In this document: in pieces, positions 32,143 to 43,090 of the stretch
Numbering within the stretch: the stretch's first letter is position 1
How the letters are laid out: each line of letters begins with the position of its first letter
Source of the DNA: Branchinecta lynchi
Lineage: Eukaryota > Arthropoda > Branchiopoda > Anostraca > Branchinectidae
Length of the DNA stretch: 64,000 nucleotides
NCBI GenBank assembly: GCA_023053575.1
Contig: JAKZAP010000008.1
Coordinates: 7,272,715-7,336,714 of the forward strand
Direction of reading: 5' to 3'
Made by a program: the position numbers and the translations under genes
The notes under the pieces: generated by a model
The model's database searches: none
Seen by the model: only the letters and a program-made list of their open reading frames with translations
Told to the model about the DNA's origin: nothing

Positions 32143-32812
32143 CCGTCCCCCTCCCGTTCGGGCAGCTGAGCCCAGATTTCCTATGAGTTAAGTTCGTGTA
32201 TGACAGGTCTAAAGTTCAACTCTAGTATACTTCCGGAGATAAATGTATAGATATGGATTTTAATGTAAAAGCAACAAATAAGACCACGCGACTTGCTTCA
32301 GTTCTTAGTGAAAAGTTGGAAACTGGACGGTCTTGTCGTATGTCTCTGGCAACACATTCAGTATGGAAACTGAAACGTTTCGTGCAAGATCTTAAAAGAT
32401 TTCTTTGGATTTATACATGCGGTTTGTTTACATTAAAAACTTTACATTAAAAGGGGGATGATTTTCAAATTAGGCTATTTCAATACTATTTTGGTTACTG
32501 GGGTTGTGAAGTGTATTGGTTCTAACACCGTTTGTATATGAGATCTGTAAGCTTTCTGAATTGAAAAATATTATTAGCCACATTGTTAACTCAAGATAAG
32601 GTTATTCACAAACAGGGGGAGCTGTATATTCACAGTACCGTATTCGCAGAATTAAGATAAGGGATTCTGTAAACAGGGGGTTGTGCATGATCTGAGCCGT
32701 TGAGGCAGAATTTGGGAGAAGAAAGAGACAGTCGGGAATGAGGAGTGATTTGTGATAGAGCAGTGAGCGTCGGCATACTTGTCACCCAGGTCGTTTCAAT
32801 TCTATATTTATA
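32143..32812. other. R3 remnant, then sequence without a feature
   Basis: R3 words run to about 32225 (GGGCAGCTGAGCCCAGATT, GTTAAGTTCGTG). The rest has no recognisable gene. The frames at 32253-32450 (plus) and 32630-32890 (minus) show no family motifs. Confidence 0.45.
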
Positions 32813-33996
32813 GTTTTTGGGATCCCAAAACGTAAGTGGAGGGATACCTATGACATCGCAAAAGTTGTCCGTCTGTCCATCTGTCCGCACGATAACTCTC
32901 GAAGGGGTTGAGATATTTTGATGAAACTTGGTTCGAAGATGGGCTCTGTAGCCTTATATTTGAGGGTGGGGGAGGGGTTTCAAATTAAGGGACACAAATA
33001 TTATTTTTTTAAAGCTATTGAGATAGTCGATTATGGGGTAAGAAGACATGCTGAGCGCGATGGTGAAAAGCATTTTCTTGTCGGACAAGTAGTTCGTCCG
33101 GAATCCGGCAAAAACCGGAAAGTTTGTTAAAAGTAAAAGTTTCATTTGAGGTTGATTAAATGTTTGATGTAGGGGTAAGAAGACATGCTGAACACGATGG
33201 TGAAAACCATTTTCTTGCTGGACATGTAGTTCGTCCGGAATACGGTAAAAACCGGAAAGTTGGTTAAACGAAAAAGTTTCATTTGAAGTTGATTATATGT
33301 TTGATTTTGGGGTAAGAAGACATGCTGAGCATGATGGTGAAAATCATTTTCTCGCCGGATAACTAGTTCGTTCGGAATCCGGCAAAAAAGGAAAGTTTGT
33401 TAAAAGTAAATTTGAAGTCGATTGAATGTTTGATTTAGGGGTAAGAAGACATGCTGGACACGATGGTGAAAACCATTTTCTCGCCGGACAACTAGTTCGC
33501 CTGGAATCCGGCCAAAACCGGAAAGTATGTTAAAAGCAAAAGTTTTATCTGAAGTTGATTAGATGATAGATTTAGGGGTAAGAAGAGACGCTGAGTCTGT
33601 ATATGACAATCATTTTCACTCGGACATATAATTAGTCCGGAATCCGGTTGTACCTGCATTTTTTGTAAGTCAAAGTTTTATTTAAAGTTGATTAGATGTT
33701 CTTTATAGGGATAAGGAGATACGCTGGATTCGTTTCTGAATTTCCTTTTTTTGCTGGACTAGTAGTTCGCTCGGATTTCGGGCGAACCGCAAATTTGGCA
33801 GAAGTAAAGCAGGAAGTTTCGGTCATTATCGTCAAAATAGATATGGCTTATAGAGGTATAGATAGATATAATATTTGAACTCGGTTTTCTCCGATGATTA
33901 GCCTAGCGAAGACTGGATCTGGCGAAGGAAAGACCCAATTGTCTGGATCAAATCTTAGGTTTTTGGGATCCCATCGACACCTTTGGTCTTGTTGTA
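32813..33996 (-). mobile_element. Family E element, copy 6
   Basis: It runs from TTTTTGGGATCCCAAAACGT to TTTTTGGGATCCCATCGACA followed by CCTTTGGTCTTGTT. It has about six monomers (AAGTAGTTCGTCCGGAATCC, AAAACCGGAAAGTTTG, GAAGACATGCTGA) and an intact right domain. Confidence 0.9.
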
Positions 33997-34299
33997 CCAG
34001 GCGATACTGCTGTGAAAGTTTTAAGTTCAATTAGAATGGCCCAATGGTGTCCGGGTTCCCGGTGGCGCTTGGTCCTTGGACCGGCATCCGTTCTCCCGGA
34101 CAATACGGTCAATTGTTTCAGATTTAAAGTTTTATAAGTGAAAGGGATCATTATCTAAGTGTTAATTTTTGTAATGCTCGGTAGTTGAAATTATCTTGTC
34201 AAAGTATCTCTAAGCTAAAGAAACTCTGTTGAGCGGTTTGTAAATAAAATGATGAATATCCCTGAAAGTAAAGACTATGTTGAGACTCTTGGTTTCTTC

Positions 34300-34912
34300 T
34301 CGTTATTATTATTATGTAATGTAATGTTTATTTTTCACCCATCGTACAGGAAAGAGAAAATGATGGAGTATAAAAAAGAAAGAAAGTAGAAAAACACAGA
34401 AAAAAGATCACACAACAAAGAAAAACAAAAGGCAAATCACTGAGGGAAAAATCACACTTATGAATCACAAAATGTCAAAAAACAATCCCTTGCCACTCAT
34501 GGCCGCTCTTACTGCATTGTACTCGTTGACATAGCTCATCGAGCTTTTGAATCGGGTCGACGATACCGTATTTATTGGTTATGTAGTTATTGCGCGTCCA
34601 AGGAGGAAGACGAAGAAGGTATTTTGCGAATTTAAAGTAAATCCGTTTAATTTTTAGTCGGTCCGTCGCATTTAAAGTTTCAGAAAATGGAGCTATATAT
34701 AAAATATGGGGTAGCGCAACACTATTATATAATTTTGCTAATAGAGTTCGGTTTAGATGAAACTGGGTTGAAACAGTTTGACCATAAGAACGACGAATTT
34801 TGCTTTCCATGTTCTCAACAATCAATGCCTTAGTTTGTTTCAGCGTCTTACCAATCGGAATACCAATTATTATTTCTCTCGTTTTGGACTTATAAGGCCT
34901 GGGGTCAACCAC
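34300..34912 (-). pseudogene. LINE C-terminal fragment with 3' tail
   Basis: Codons 34475-34912 read NLRT-like SQFHLNRTLLAKLYNSVALP, HILYIAPFSE, LKIKRIYFKFAKYLLRLPPW and a cysteine-containing end. The same region occurs at 45861-46010 (KLLAKLYNAVVLPHLLFVAP). It is the C-terminal part of an RT protein; the catalytic blocks are absent. The 3' end reads AATAAACATTACATTACATA, a simple-repeat tail. Confidence 0.75.
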
Positions 34913-34930
34913 GCTATCTATCTTCTTCTG

Positions 34931-35236
34931 ACAGTAATTAATTAACTAATTAATTATCACGTTCTTTTATTCTAATCACCTCACTTCTAATTTGAATCTT
35001 TACTAATTCCCCAGCACCCTTATAGATCTGATAAACATTTTACTTTCACACTCCACGTTTGAGCGCTTGCGCACACTTGTTTATCCACGTGCTTGCCATC
35101 ACTATCTGTTTAACGGCTTTTTCAAACTGTCCGCCTACGTTCTATCAAGGGCAGTTATTTTACTTCTCTTTTTTCTTTTCTTATGCGCCTCCATAACTCC
35201 ATGTGCATTTTGGGTCAATAAAATTACTTACTAATT
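34931..35236 (+). mobile_element. Probable retroposon 3' end
   Basis: The non-coding stretch ends GGGTCAATAAAATTACTTAC followed by TAATTACG, a tail like those of the other truncated LINEs here. The family is unknown. Confidence 0.4.
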
Positions 35237-36361
35237 ACGTTTTGGGATCCCAAAACGTAAGTGGAGGACCTATGACATCGCAAAAGTTGTCCGTCTGTCC
35301 GCACGATAACTCTCAAAGGGATTGAGATATTTTCATGAAACTTGGTGGGGGGATCCTTTGGGTCAAAGTACAGGTCAAGTTCGAAAATGGGCTCTGTAGC
35401 CCTATATTTGAGGGTGGGGGAGAGGCCATTTTCTTGTCGGACAAGTAGTTCGTTCGGAATCCGGCAAAAACCGGAAAGTTTGTTAAAAGTAAAAGTTTCA
35501 TTTGAAGTTGATTACATGTTTGATGAAGGGGTAAGAAGACATGCTGAACACGATGGTCAACCATTTTCTCGCTGGACATGTAGTTCGTCCGGGATCCGGG
35601 AAAAACCGGAAAGTTCGTTAAAAGAAAAAGTTTCATTTGAAGTTAATTAAATGTTTGATTTAGGGGTAAGAAGACATGCTGAGCATGATGGTGAAAATCA
35701 TTTTCTGGCCGGACAAGTAGTTCCTCCGGAATCCGGCAAAAACCGGAAAGTTGGTTCGAAGTAACAGTTTCATTTGAAGTTGATTAAATGTTTGATTTGG
35801 GGGTAAGAAGACATGCTGAACACGATGGTGAAAACAGTTTTCTCGCCGGACAACTAGTTCGCCTGGAACCCGGCTAAAACCGGAAAATATGTTAAAAGGT
35901 TTTATCTGAAGTTGATTAGATGATAGATTTAGGGGTAAGAAGAGACGCTGAGTCTGTATATGACAATCATTTTTAGCCGAACATATAATTAGTCCGGAAT
36001 CCGGTCGTACCTGCATCTTTTTTTAAGTCAAAGTTTTATTTAAAGTTGATTAGATTTTCCTTATAGGGATAAGGAGATACGCTGGATTCATTTCTGAATT
36101 TTCCTTTTTTGCTGGACTAGTAGTTCGCTCGGAATTCGGGCGAACCCGCAAATTTGGCAGAAGTAAAGCAGGAAGTTTCGGTCATTATCGTCAAAATAGA
36201 TATGGCTTATAGAGGTATAGATAGATAGATAGATATAATATCTGAACTCGGTTTTCTCTGATGATTAGCCTAGCAAGACTGGATCTGGCGAAGACAAGAC
36301 CCAAATGTCTGGATAAAATCTTAGATTTCTGGGATCCCATCGACACCTTTAGTCTTGTTTT
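35237..36361 (-). mobile_element. Family E element, copy 7
   Basis: It runs from TTTTGGGATCCCAAAACGTA to GGGATCCCATCGACACCTTT followed by AGTCTTGTTTTC. The right domain carries a deletion into the first monomer (GGGGGAGAGGCCATTTTCTTG). Its monomer order closely follows copy 6, including GCCGAACATATAATTAGTCC, so copies 6 and 7 are close sisters. Confidence 0.88.
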
Positions 36362-36588
36362 CTAACGCGTCACTATCACCGAGGCATGGATTTTCTTTTC
36401 CGAGTTGATTCCGAGTTCTTTTCCGAGCTAGGTACGTAAGCTGTGCTCGGAATAAAATCATGCACTATAATTTCGTAAACAAGGGTATGGACAAATCGTC
36501 ATGACACATGTGGTCAACTTCCTTCGTATAAATGGTACAATTGACTTTCAACCGAAGGATCAGATGTAGAGGAAGTAAACAGCTTAAT

Positions 36589-36948
36589 AGTGCGAACACA
36601 CGATAAGGATCGGGAGCTTCCGCACTGGAATTCCTGCCCGGATTTGCGGCACCATCATCACTTCCATATGGTATATTGACATCGAGACTAAGACAACGTT
36701 ATTAAAACGGTGGTAGATTATGTGAGTGGAAATTTTAATAGAAGGTCGTTTATGTATGTGTCCTAGGATCATTATGTTTTCAGTGTATTAATATATTTGT
36801 ATGCCGTGTGTATAAAACTCTGTGTATGGCCCATTGAGGATAAATAAACACTATTCTATTCTATTCTATGGAAAAGTTGAAATTTTTTCAACTTGATGAT
36901 GAAAGTGTAGAAAATCCGGCTGGGAAATCCTCATCGTGTGTTCGCACT
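36589..36948. mobile_element. MITE family AGTGCGAACACAC, second copy with nested retroposon
   Basis: The outer ends AGTGCGAACACACGATAAGG and TCGTGTGTTCGCACT match the element at 28843-29002 in inverse orientation. The two halves are separated after CACTTCCATATGG by a 184-bp insert (36686-36868). That insert ends AATAAACACTATTCTATTCT followed by TATGG, a truncated LINE tail with a likely short ATGG target duplication. Confidence 0.85.
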
Positions 36949-36988
36949 TTAAAACGGATTTGGTATTCTCTACGTCCTACTTGCTATA

Positions 36989-37156
36989 CTAGTCCAGGGA
37001 CGAGAAACCAAGACTCACTCTTTCGAGCGACGCTATCGTTCCAATATTTTCAGTGCCTCCGAGCCCATCAGGTTTGGCTACCGTAATATTTGTCAAGATC
37101 TTCACAATGTTTGATTTGACGTCGTCAGTTGATGCACTATCCAGGGTGCTGAGCAT
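36989..37156 (-). CDS. Terminal coding exon of an unrecognised gene
   Basis: The acceptor CATATTTGCAG precedes ATG CTC AGC in phase 0. The frame encodes MLSTLDSASTDDVKSNIVKI, LTNITVAKP and a short end with stop at 36989-36991 (55 codons). It joins in phase to the exon at 37218-37408. A weak donor (GTAGCC) after NIT exists, so the last 30 codons may be intron. I see no known domain. Confidence 0.5.
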   Translation of the reverse strand: MLSTLDSASTDDVKSNIVKILTNITVAKPDGLGGTENIGTIASLERVSLGFSSLD

Positions 37157-37217
37157 CTGCAAATATGAGCTAATAGACGCAGATGACTAAAGCATCTCAA
37201 TTGCATTGAAGACTTAC

Positions 37218-37408
37218 GAAAAGTGACGGAATCTTATTTACCGTTCCGCCAATGTCTACGGATGCACGTGTAAATTTCTCACGCACAACCCCGACGAGTT
37301 TCTGGTCTAAGGCATGAGCGCAGTTGGGTTTATCACCGTAGTGCAAACGGTCAATGGTAGCGAAAAAGATGTGGTCGTGCGCTCGTATGTGCTGTCTTAA
37401 ATATCGAT
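37218..37408 (-). CDS. Internal exon of an unrecognised gene (63 codons)
   Basis: The acceptor CTGCATTTCCAG is followed by AT, which completes GAT with the upstream exon, and the donor GTAAGT follows TTC in phase 0. It encodes RYLRQHIRAHDHIFFATIDR, LHYGDKPNCAHALDQKLVGV and VDIGGTVNKIPSLF. It is mixed alpha/beta in character, with two histidine-rich spots and one cysteine. Good splice sites at both ends and matching phases on both sides support it strongly, although I cannot name the family. Confidence 0.65.
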
Positions 37409-37566
37409 CTGGAAATGCAGATACACCAAGACTAAAGTCTTTGATTCATGTGGGCCGAGAAGGTGGGAGACACCATCCTTTTTCGATGGGTCGGATTTTA
37501 CGAACAAACTGTTACCTTTGTTTTCACCAAAATCCTTACGGTTCACCAACGTTATGTACAAGTTAC

Positions 37567-37753
37567 CTGAGCACAATTCACTCCTGTCGCTGGTCAAAAG
37601 ATTACTAGAGCCTTCGAGAAGATAGACCTGACGTGAAAGACGATTAAAACAACTAAGTATATCACCCTGTGGACGTTTATATATGTCGGAAGAAGAAATC
37701 ATCGGCCAGGTTGACATTTTTTGGTCTCGGAAGCTGAATATTATCTAGCTCAA
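37567..37753 (-). CDS. Exon of the same unrecognised gene with a 2-nt frame break
   Basis: The acceptor AGATCCTGCAG opens VELDNIQLPRPKNVNLADDF and FFRHI, then hits TAA at the TATATAT tract (37678-37684). In the neighbouring frame the protein continues KRPQGDILSCFNRLSRQVYL, LEGSSNLLTSD and SELCS up to the donor GTAACT in phase 1. Two extra bases in the TA tract would unite both halves and make the exon length fit the phases on each side. Either the assembly lost one TA, or this allele is broken. Confidence 0.55.
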
Positions 37754-38457
37754 CTGCAGGATCTTGAAGAAATCACTATAACGAATTTAGTATAATTTAC
37801 GGCGTTTTTATTGTGATCTAGTTTACATCCTTAATTCTTTGGACTTACTTAAATTAACAAGAAAAATCAGAAAACGCAATACTTTAAGAAATCGATAATA
37901 CAAATAACTAGCTTAATTTTGCTACACCTTTTCCATTTGCCTGCTACAATAAAGAACATTTTGTTACATCCAAAGTCGAACTATGATTCCATCCTCCCCA
38001 CATCGGGCGCTTCCGACCTGCACCGCTAGATGACCCAGCGGTCGGATCGAGTCGTGGCTTCATCTTGGGTCTCGGGTGGGGTGGGGTGGGGGGGCTATAC
38101 ATTCAAGTGCTAGAATTCTTATGGTATAACTCCTTTAACAAAGAAACAAACCTAAGTCGATTCGGCATTCACGTCCCGGAACGTCAGTATAGAAATGAAG
38201 CAAGAAATCTCGCAATCGGTTGCGCAACCATCGATTGCATCTTCTTTACTTTGATTTCAGTAACCGAAGTGAAATGAGCAGCCGAAGGGTGGAGATGCTG
38301 ATTCCATTTTTCTTTTTCCCGGAACTGACACATAAACTAAGATCTCCAGCAAAGCTGCAGGATTAGGCCAGCAAGGGGTTTTCGCAGTCAAAGATCGATC
38401 AGGGATACTCCTCAGAAGAAAAAAAAATTAAGTATGCTAGTGAACAAAAACACAAAC
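37754..38457 (-). other. Intron-like sequence
   Basis: A G-run near 38080 and AT-rich stretches. A possible minus-strand open piece near 38160-38250 ends in a stop before its donor and was not accepted. Confidence 0.4.
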
Positions 38458-38515
38458 CTTCTGCAGCTCATCTTGTACATGGTTCAGCGCCTCCATATTC
38501 AATTGATAAAATTCA
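38458..38515 (-). CDS. Possible small exon (19 codons)
   Basis: The frame reads SEFYQLNMEALNHVQDELQK between a GTCCAG acceptor and a GTTTGT donor. The amphipathic sequence looks real, but the phases do not connect directly with 37567-37753 or 42757-42856. Another exon would be needed on each side. Confidence 0.3.
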
Positions 38516-39819
38516 CTGGACCTACACTTGATGTGCAGTATCCATGGCTACGTATCTTCGTGAGATTCCACCGAGGAGTGTACTTCCCGGCACAGTCTTT
38601 GAACATGAAGAAGGGGACGTCACACGGGAAAGCGTTGACATGATAAAGACGACGGTGAGGGATCCGCAGGGGCGTCACTAGCCAAAACTCGAGGGGGAGT
38701 GGCAGGGCGCCTACCGGCGCTCTGCCGCCCGTTTCAGCTTTTCGTCTCATATGTGATAATAAAACTAAATAAGAGTTGCAGACTGAAGATTAGAAGCCTA
38801 TTTATGTCTCAGAAGCGGTTCGAAGGGCTTGGGCGTGGGAGGTGAGTATCTTAAAATACACGACTGGCAGATGTCCGGAAGGCCTAAGAGTCATACCGGT
38901 TAGACACAATAGCCAAAAAACACAGCACTATATCCGCAAAACTGTATATCAGACAGAATGAAAATTAGCGCCGCATGCGAAATTTTTGACGTAGGCCATG
39001 ACGTAATTTCGGGCAAAACGCTACTTCCCCGCAACAAAATCTGTATAGGTTTTAATGCTGCCCAAGCCCCAAAATTCCAAGCCTAAAATCCGAATAAAAT
39101 GACGAGACTTTCTAGTAAATAGAGCCTACTATGAAAGACGCCACAGGCAAGTTCTGTGGAATACTGAATGATCAGAACGCCTTTTCTGAGACCAAATGAA
39201 CGTAAGGGCGACTTAGCAGAATCTGTCCATCTGTATTTGTTCACGACGAATCCATGCGAGACATTTTGCTTGAATTTGGATAATGTGCTTCAGTTCGAGC
39301 TTTTCCAAAAAAGAAGTACTGATCATTCAGAAAAAAAAAATTAAATGGAGTTGACTTGTACTGAATTTAGAGTTAAAACACAAAATAAAAATCAAATGAC
39401 ATTTTGCAATAATCAGACCCGTCATTAAATCTTCTCTCATTGCTCGTGAAGAGAAAAATTCGTATCATTAAATACTTTTCTACTAAAATACAAAGGATCT
39501 TTGCACGAAACTAACAAATTACTGGAAATGTACGCCTCAAGCAAAACCAGCCTGATTTTTTACTTGAATCAAGAGATATCAGTACACAACAGATCGTGTT
39601 AAAACTTGGGTTAAAACAGTGTGATACAGGGTGAAATTCATGATTTGAGTACTTTCTGTTGACCGTCATGGAAGCTTAGATCTGACAATCATACTTCTCA
39701 TTCTGACAAAATAAAATCTTCCTCATCTCTGAAGGACTAGAAATAGTCTGCCTCTCAAAACATGCGACTGAGAATGCAATTCCTTAAGTTTCAAAAGCTT
39801 AAGAACCCAGAACAGGTGT
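38516..39819. other. No feature recognised
   Basis: AT-rich non-coding sequence with short homopolymers. The phrase GGGGCGTCACTAGCCAAAACTC at 38670 resembles one at 26412 (GGCGTTACTAGCCAAAATG), so a degraded shared repeat may be present. Confidence 0.4.
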
Positions 39820-40966
39820 TCGCCAGACTCCATGAACATTCGTAATTTTAAAACTTAGAAACACATTAATGCCAATGGCTACTCATATGAGAAAACCAAG
39901 CTTCATATCTACTTTGACGAATTGACTGAAACTTCCTGCATTACTTCTGCCAAATATCTGGTTTCGGCCGGATTGCGGGCGAACTGCTTGTCCAGCAAGA
40001 AAATAAAGCTCAAGACGAATTCAGGATATCTCCTTACCCTATACCGAACCTTGACCAACTTCAGATAAATTTTTAACAAATTTCCAGGTCTTGGCCGGAC
40101 GCCGGGCGAACTATTTGTCTGGCGAGAAGACAATTGACCTTATTACAGTGCAGCGCTCCAAGTGGACTAGTTTCTGTTAGTCCCCCAAATGCCTGAAAAT
40201 CAACATTTGTTAGACATAGTAAAAAGTCGGATCCATGGGGTAGTGGGTTACTTTCACTTTCTGCTGCTGAGACATATGCAAAACCTCCATTACCTGGGAG
40301 ACAGATGACAGGTTTTCCACTCGCTAACACGTGGATCTATTTAACCATGTCTGATCCCAGGTGCTGACGGTGAGACATAGGGAGATTAACAGACTCTTGT
40401 CCGCTTGGAAGCGCTGAACGGGAATATGGCAAATTTTCATGTACGAGCTCAGCATGCTTCCTTACCACTACATCGAACACTCTAATCAACTTCCGATAAA
40501 ACTTTAACAAATTTTCCGGTTTAGCCGGATTCCGGACGAATTATATACCCGGATAGAACATGGATCCAGCACGTCTTCTTACCCATAAATCGATCATTTA
40601 ATCAACTTCAACTAAACTTTTACTTTTAACACATATCCCGGTTTTGGCCGGATCCGGACGAGCTAATTGTCCGGCGAGAAAATAAGTTTCAGATGCGAAT
40701 TCAGCACGTCTTCTTACCCCTAAAACGACTATCTCATTGGCATTTTTAACATTTTTTTTCGTCCCGTAATTCGAAACCCCTCCCCCACCCCTAAATATGG
40801 GGCTACAGGGCTCGTCTACGAGCCTGACCTGCCCTTTGGCCCAATAGATCCTTGTACCAAGTTTGAAGAAATATCTCTACCCCTTTCAGAGTTATCGTGC
40901 TGACAGACGGACAACTTTACGAAGTCATAGGTATCCCTCCACTTGTTTTTGAGATCCCAAAAAGTA
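39820..40966 (+). mobile_element. Family E element, copy 8 (left-truncated, with insertion)
   Basis: It has monomers with CCGGCGAGAAAATAAG and AACTATTTGTCTGGCGAGAA, and ends GTATCCCTCCACTTG followed by TTTTTGAGATCCCAAAAAG (palindrome with one change). Within it, 40128-40400 is foreign: CAATTGACC...GTGCTGACGGTGAGACATAG is unlike any monomer. Confidence 0.8.
40128..40400. other. Unassigned insert in family E copy 8
   Basis: About 270 bp interrupt the monomers. On the minus strand the insert has an open frame (KPVICLPGNGGFAYVSAAES), but no splice sites fit the neighbouring gene. It is probably a fragment of another transposon. Confidence 0.4.
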
Positions 40967-41885
40967 ACTGGCCTTTGGCATGCATATTAGCGTCTATACA
41001 ACCAGATCACCCACAGGCGAGCTCGTCGAATAACTTTCTAAACTGGAAGACTCAGCATTTATTGAAGCGTTCTTACTTGCCCGTTTCTGAGGCTCTGCTG
41101 AAGCAGAATTAACCAAGAGAAATTCCGGCATAAAACTCGGTCAATCCTTCTACCTTCAAGTCTGTGCCATGTCATGTCCGAGGGTGCGGCATAGTGAAGA
41201 TAAAAATACTTGAGGTCTCGCGTGCTATGGCGACAAGGTTGCAGCTGCCCGTGGATGTCGCCAAAGTCGAGCATCGTGGTCTTTGCTCTTTCCTTCTACT
41301 TTCTTGTCACAGGTTAAGGTTAGAGATAAATCCCGACTCGGCAAGTAATTTTAGTCGGGGCTCAAATAAATTGGAGCCATCCAGTAACTCGCGGGGAAAG
41401 TACGTAGAAGGTCCAGACAGCTGTTCGCTGAATAAGCATAAGCTGAAGGAACATGGAATTTCAGACGTGGATTCCTACATTTAATATCCCACTTCTTGGT
41501 AAATCAGAATGGGCATATTTGGGGCCAGTTCCCCTCACCAAGCCTATTAGGGTGATTTTTCAGAAAACGTGGCTGACTATTTTCGCTAACTTCTGGTGGA
41601 AAACCTACAGCCAAAGGTCCATTCAAATACGGAACAAAGCTTGTTTTGGTGGTAGTTTTGACGCTCTGCTCTTGGTATAAAATTTACTGTTAAACAACAT
41701 TAAACAAATAAATTACAAAATAGACTCAAAAATAAGGTTTGTCACAATCACAGGAGAATTTCTGTAACCATCCGAACATATCAACTTGCGAACAACAGGC
41801 AATTCGAAGACTATTAGCCTAGAAATCAACACTACAATTCTGAATGGTAACTTAACTTCATTAGAAAGGGGTTGTTGCCTATAAC
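40967..41885. other. No gene supported
   Basis: The minus-strand frame at 41059-41274 (LDFGDIHGQLQPCRHST) is open, and its 3' part is framed by TTCTGCTTCAG and GTAAGA borders that would allow a 21-nt microexon (QSLRNGQ). I consider this unproven. Confidence 0.35.
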
Positions 41886-41915
41886 CTTGGTTGGACAGCT
41901 TCCTTTAAACCGGGC
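41886..41915 (-). CDS. Candidate 30-nt microexon of gene 2
   Basis: A strong acceptor (TTTTGTTTCTTTTCAG) precedes GCC CGG TTT in phase 0, matching the phase-0 end of the exon at 42757-42856. It would add ARFKGSCPTK after ...AIDCE, giving a C-x8-C pair. The donor GTTATA is weak. If unspliced, the frame continues VIGNNPFLMKLSYHSEL to a stop and would end the protein here. Confidence 0.4.
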
Positions 41916-42756
41916 CTGAAAAGAAACAAAACTGATGAGAGGCCACTTCCAATAATTTTTTCCTCACTCACAACTGAAGCAGAAATTCAGAAGACAGACG
42001 TGTTTTTAGTGGAGTGTTCATTTATGAATAATCCACTCTTGCGAGTGCTGAGGCAGATTTCGATTTTCACCGTTTTCCGTGGAGCTCGTAACTCGTGAAC
42101 CTTGACAGGTATCTAGTTGAAACTTGGTATACTTGTGGGCATTGGGTTCAAGGTGTGCCTTTTCGGGTCCCACCCCCACACCCACCTGGTTCAGGGGCAG
42201 TCGGGCACAGATTGCTCAGTGAATACTGTTCATATTGACCAAAGCTGGATATAGCACGATGACATTCACTGTACTTGTAGGTCTTAAGGGTTGGGAAAAT
42301 ACTTTTAAAGTTGCACCCCCCGCCCCCCCCCCCACCCCATCCATGGGCAAATGGGCCCAGATTGTCAAAGAGTAAAGTTCGTGAACCGTGACAGGAATCT
42401 ACAGGTATCAAGTTGCAACTTGGTAGGCGTATGGGCATTGGGGTCTCTTTTGCTTTTTGGGGGTCCTAACCCCACTCCTACTTGGTTCATTGGCAGTTGG
42501 GCCCCGACTGCCCAGTTTTAAATGTTTTTACATGACAATAACTGGAAATAGGACGATGACTGCTTTTTGATTCGAATATTTCTTGTCTCTCATAGGCCTC
42601 TTGGTGTCGGTAACGAACACGGCAAAATAAGTAATAACCTGCTATTCGGACCAATGAATTTACCTAAATTACAACCGGGATCATGGTTCTAAGAGTCAGA
42701 AAATGTGGCAATATATCTATTGAGTTTGATTATAATGGCCCGACGTGATTACTTAC
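41916..42756 (+). repeat. Family R3 repeat, second location
   Basis: Positions 42005-42590 match 29003-29433: TAGTGGAGTGTTCATTT, GTAACTCGTGAACC, GGTTCAGGGGCAGTCGGG, GGGCAAATGGGCCCAGATTG and AAGTTCGTGAACCGTGACAG. R3 is itself built from repeated GTTCATGGGCAA...TGGGCCCAGATTG / GATGAAACTTGGTA phrases. It carries C-runs at 42316-42336. Confidence 0.75.
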
Positions 42757-42856
42757 CTCGCAATCAATTGCTGATTCACCCTCTAGGGCTGCCTGATAAA
42801 GCTCAGAAAATGCGGGTCCTTTGCTTGGGTCAGACAAAAGCCATGCGACGACGCCA
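42757..42856 (-). CDS. Gene 2, second coding exon (33 codons)
   Basis: The acceptor TTTTTTCTTTAG supplies one base that completes AGT (Ser) with the AG from the first exon. The donor GTAAGT follows GAG in phase 0. It encodes GVVAWLLSDPSKGPAFSELY followed by QAALEGESAIDCE. It continues the alpha-helical C-terminal part of the protein and ends at a cysteine. Confidence 0.8.
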
Positions 42857-43090
42857 CTAAAGAAAAAATAAACAAATTACTACCCTGAGTTTTTAGGCGA
42901 TGAGCTGCGCTATTCTGAATATTGCGAAAACAAGCGGTCACTTCATCGTCAATTTTTCAGTGTTTAACTTTTGAAGGTGGGAGGAAGGGCATCTGAGGAG
43001 GCCGACGAAAGAGTTTGAAAACAAGAAGAGGAGTATGTTCGTCGTTTCTATTCACCAGACAACATTTTGGAGAAAACTTATTGTTTTTAC

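Noticed and set aside
40073..40330. Exon encoding KPVICLPGNGGFAYVS
   Set aside because: It lies in an insert that interrupts family E monomers, and the frame runs on into monomer sequence, so it is most likely transposon debris.
41059..41274. Exon encoding LDFGDIHGQLQPC... of gene 2
   Set aside because: There is no good acceptor at its start (a purine-rich region) and no second support. Only a possible 21-nt core has splice-like borders.
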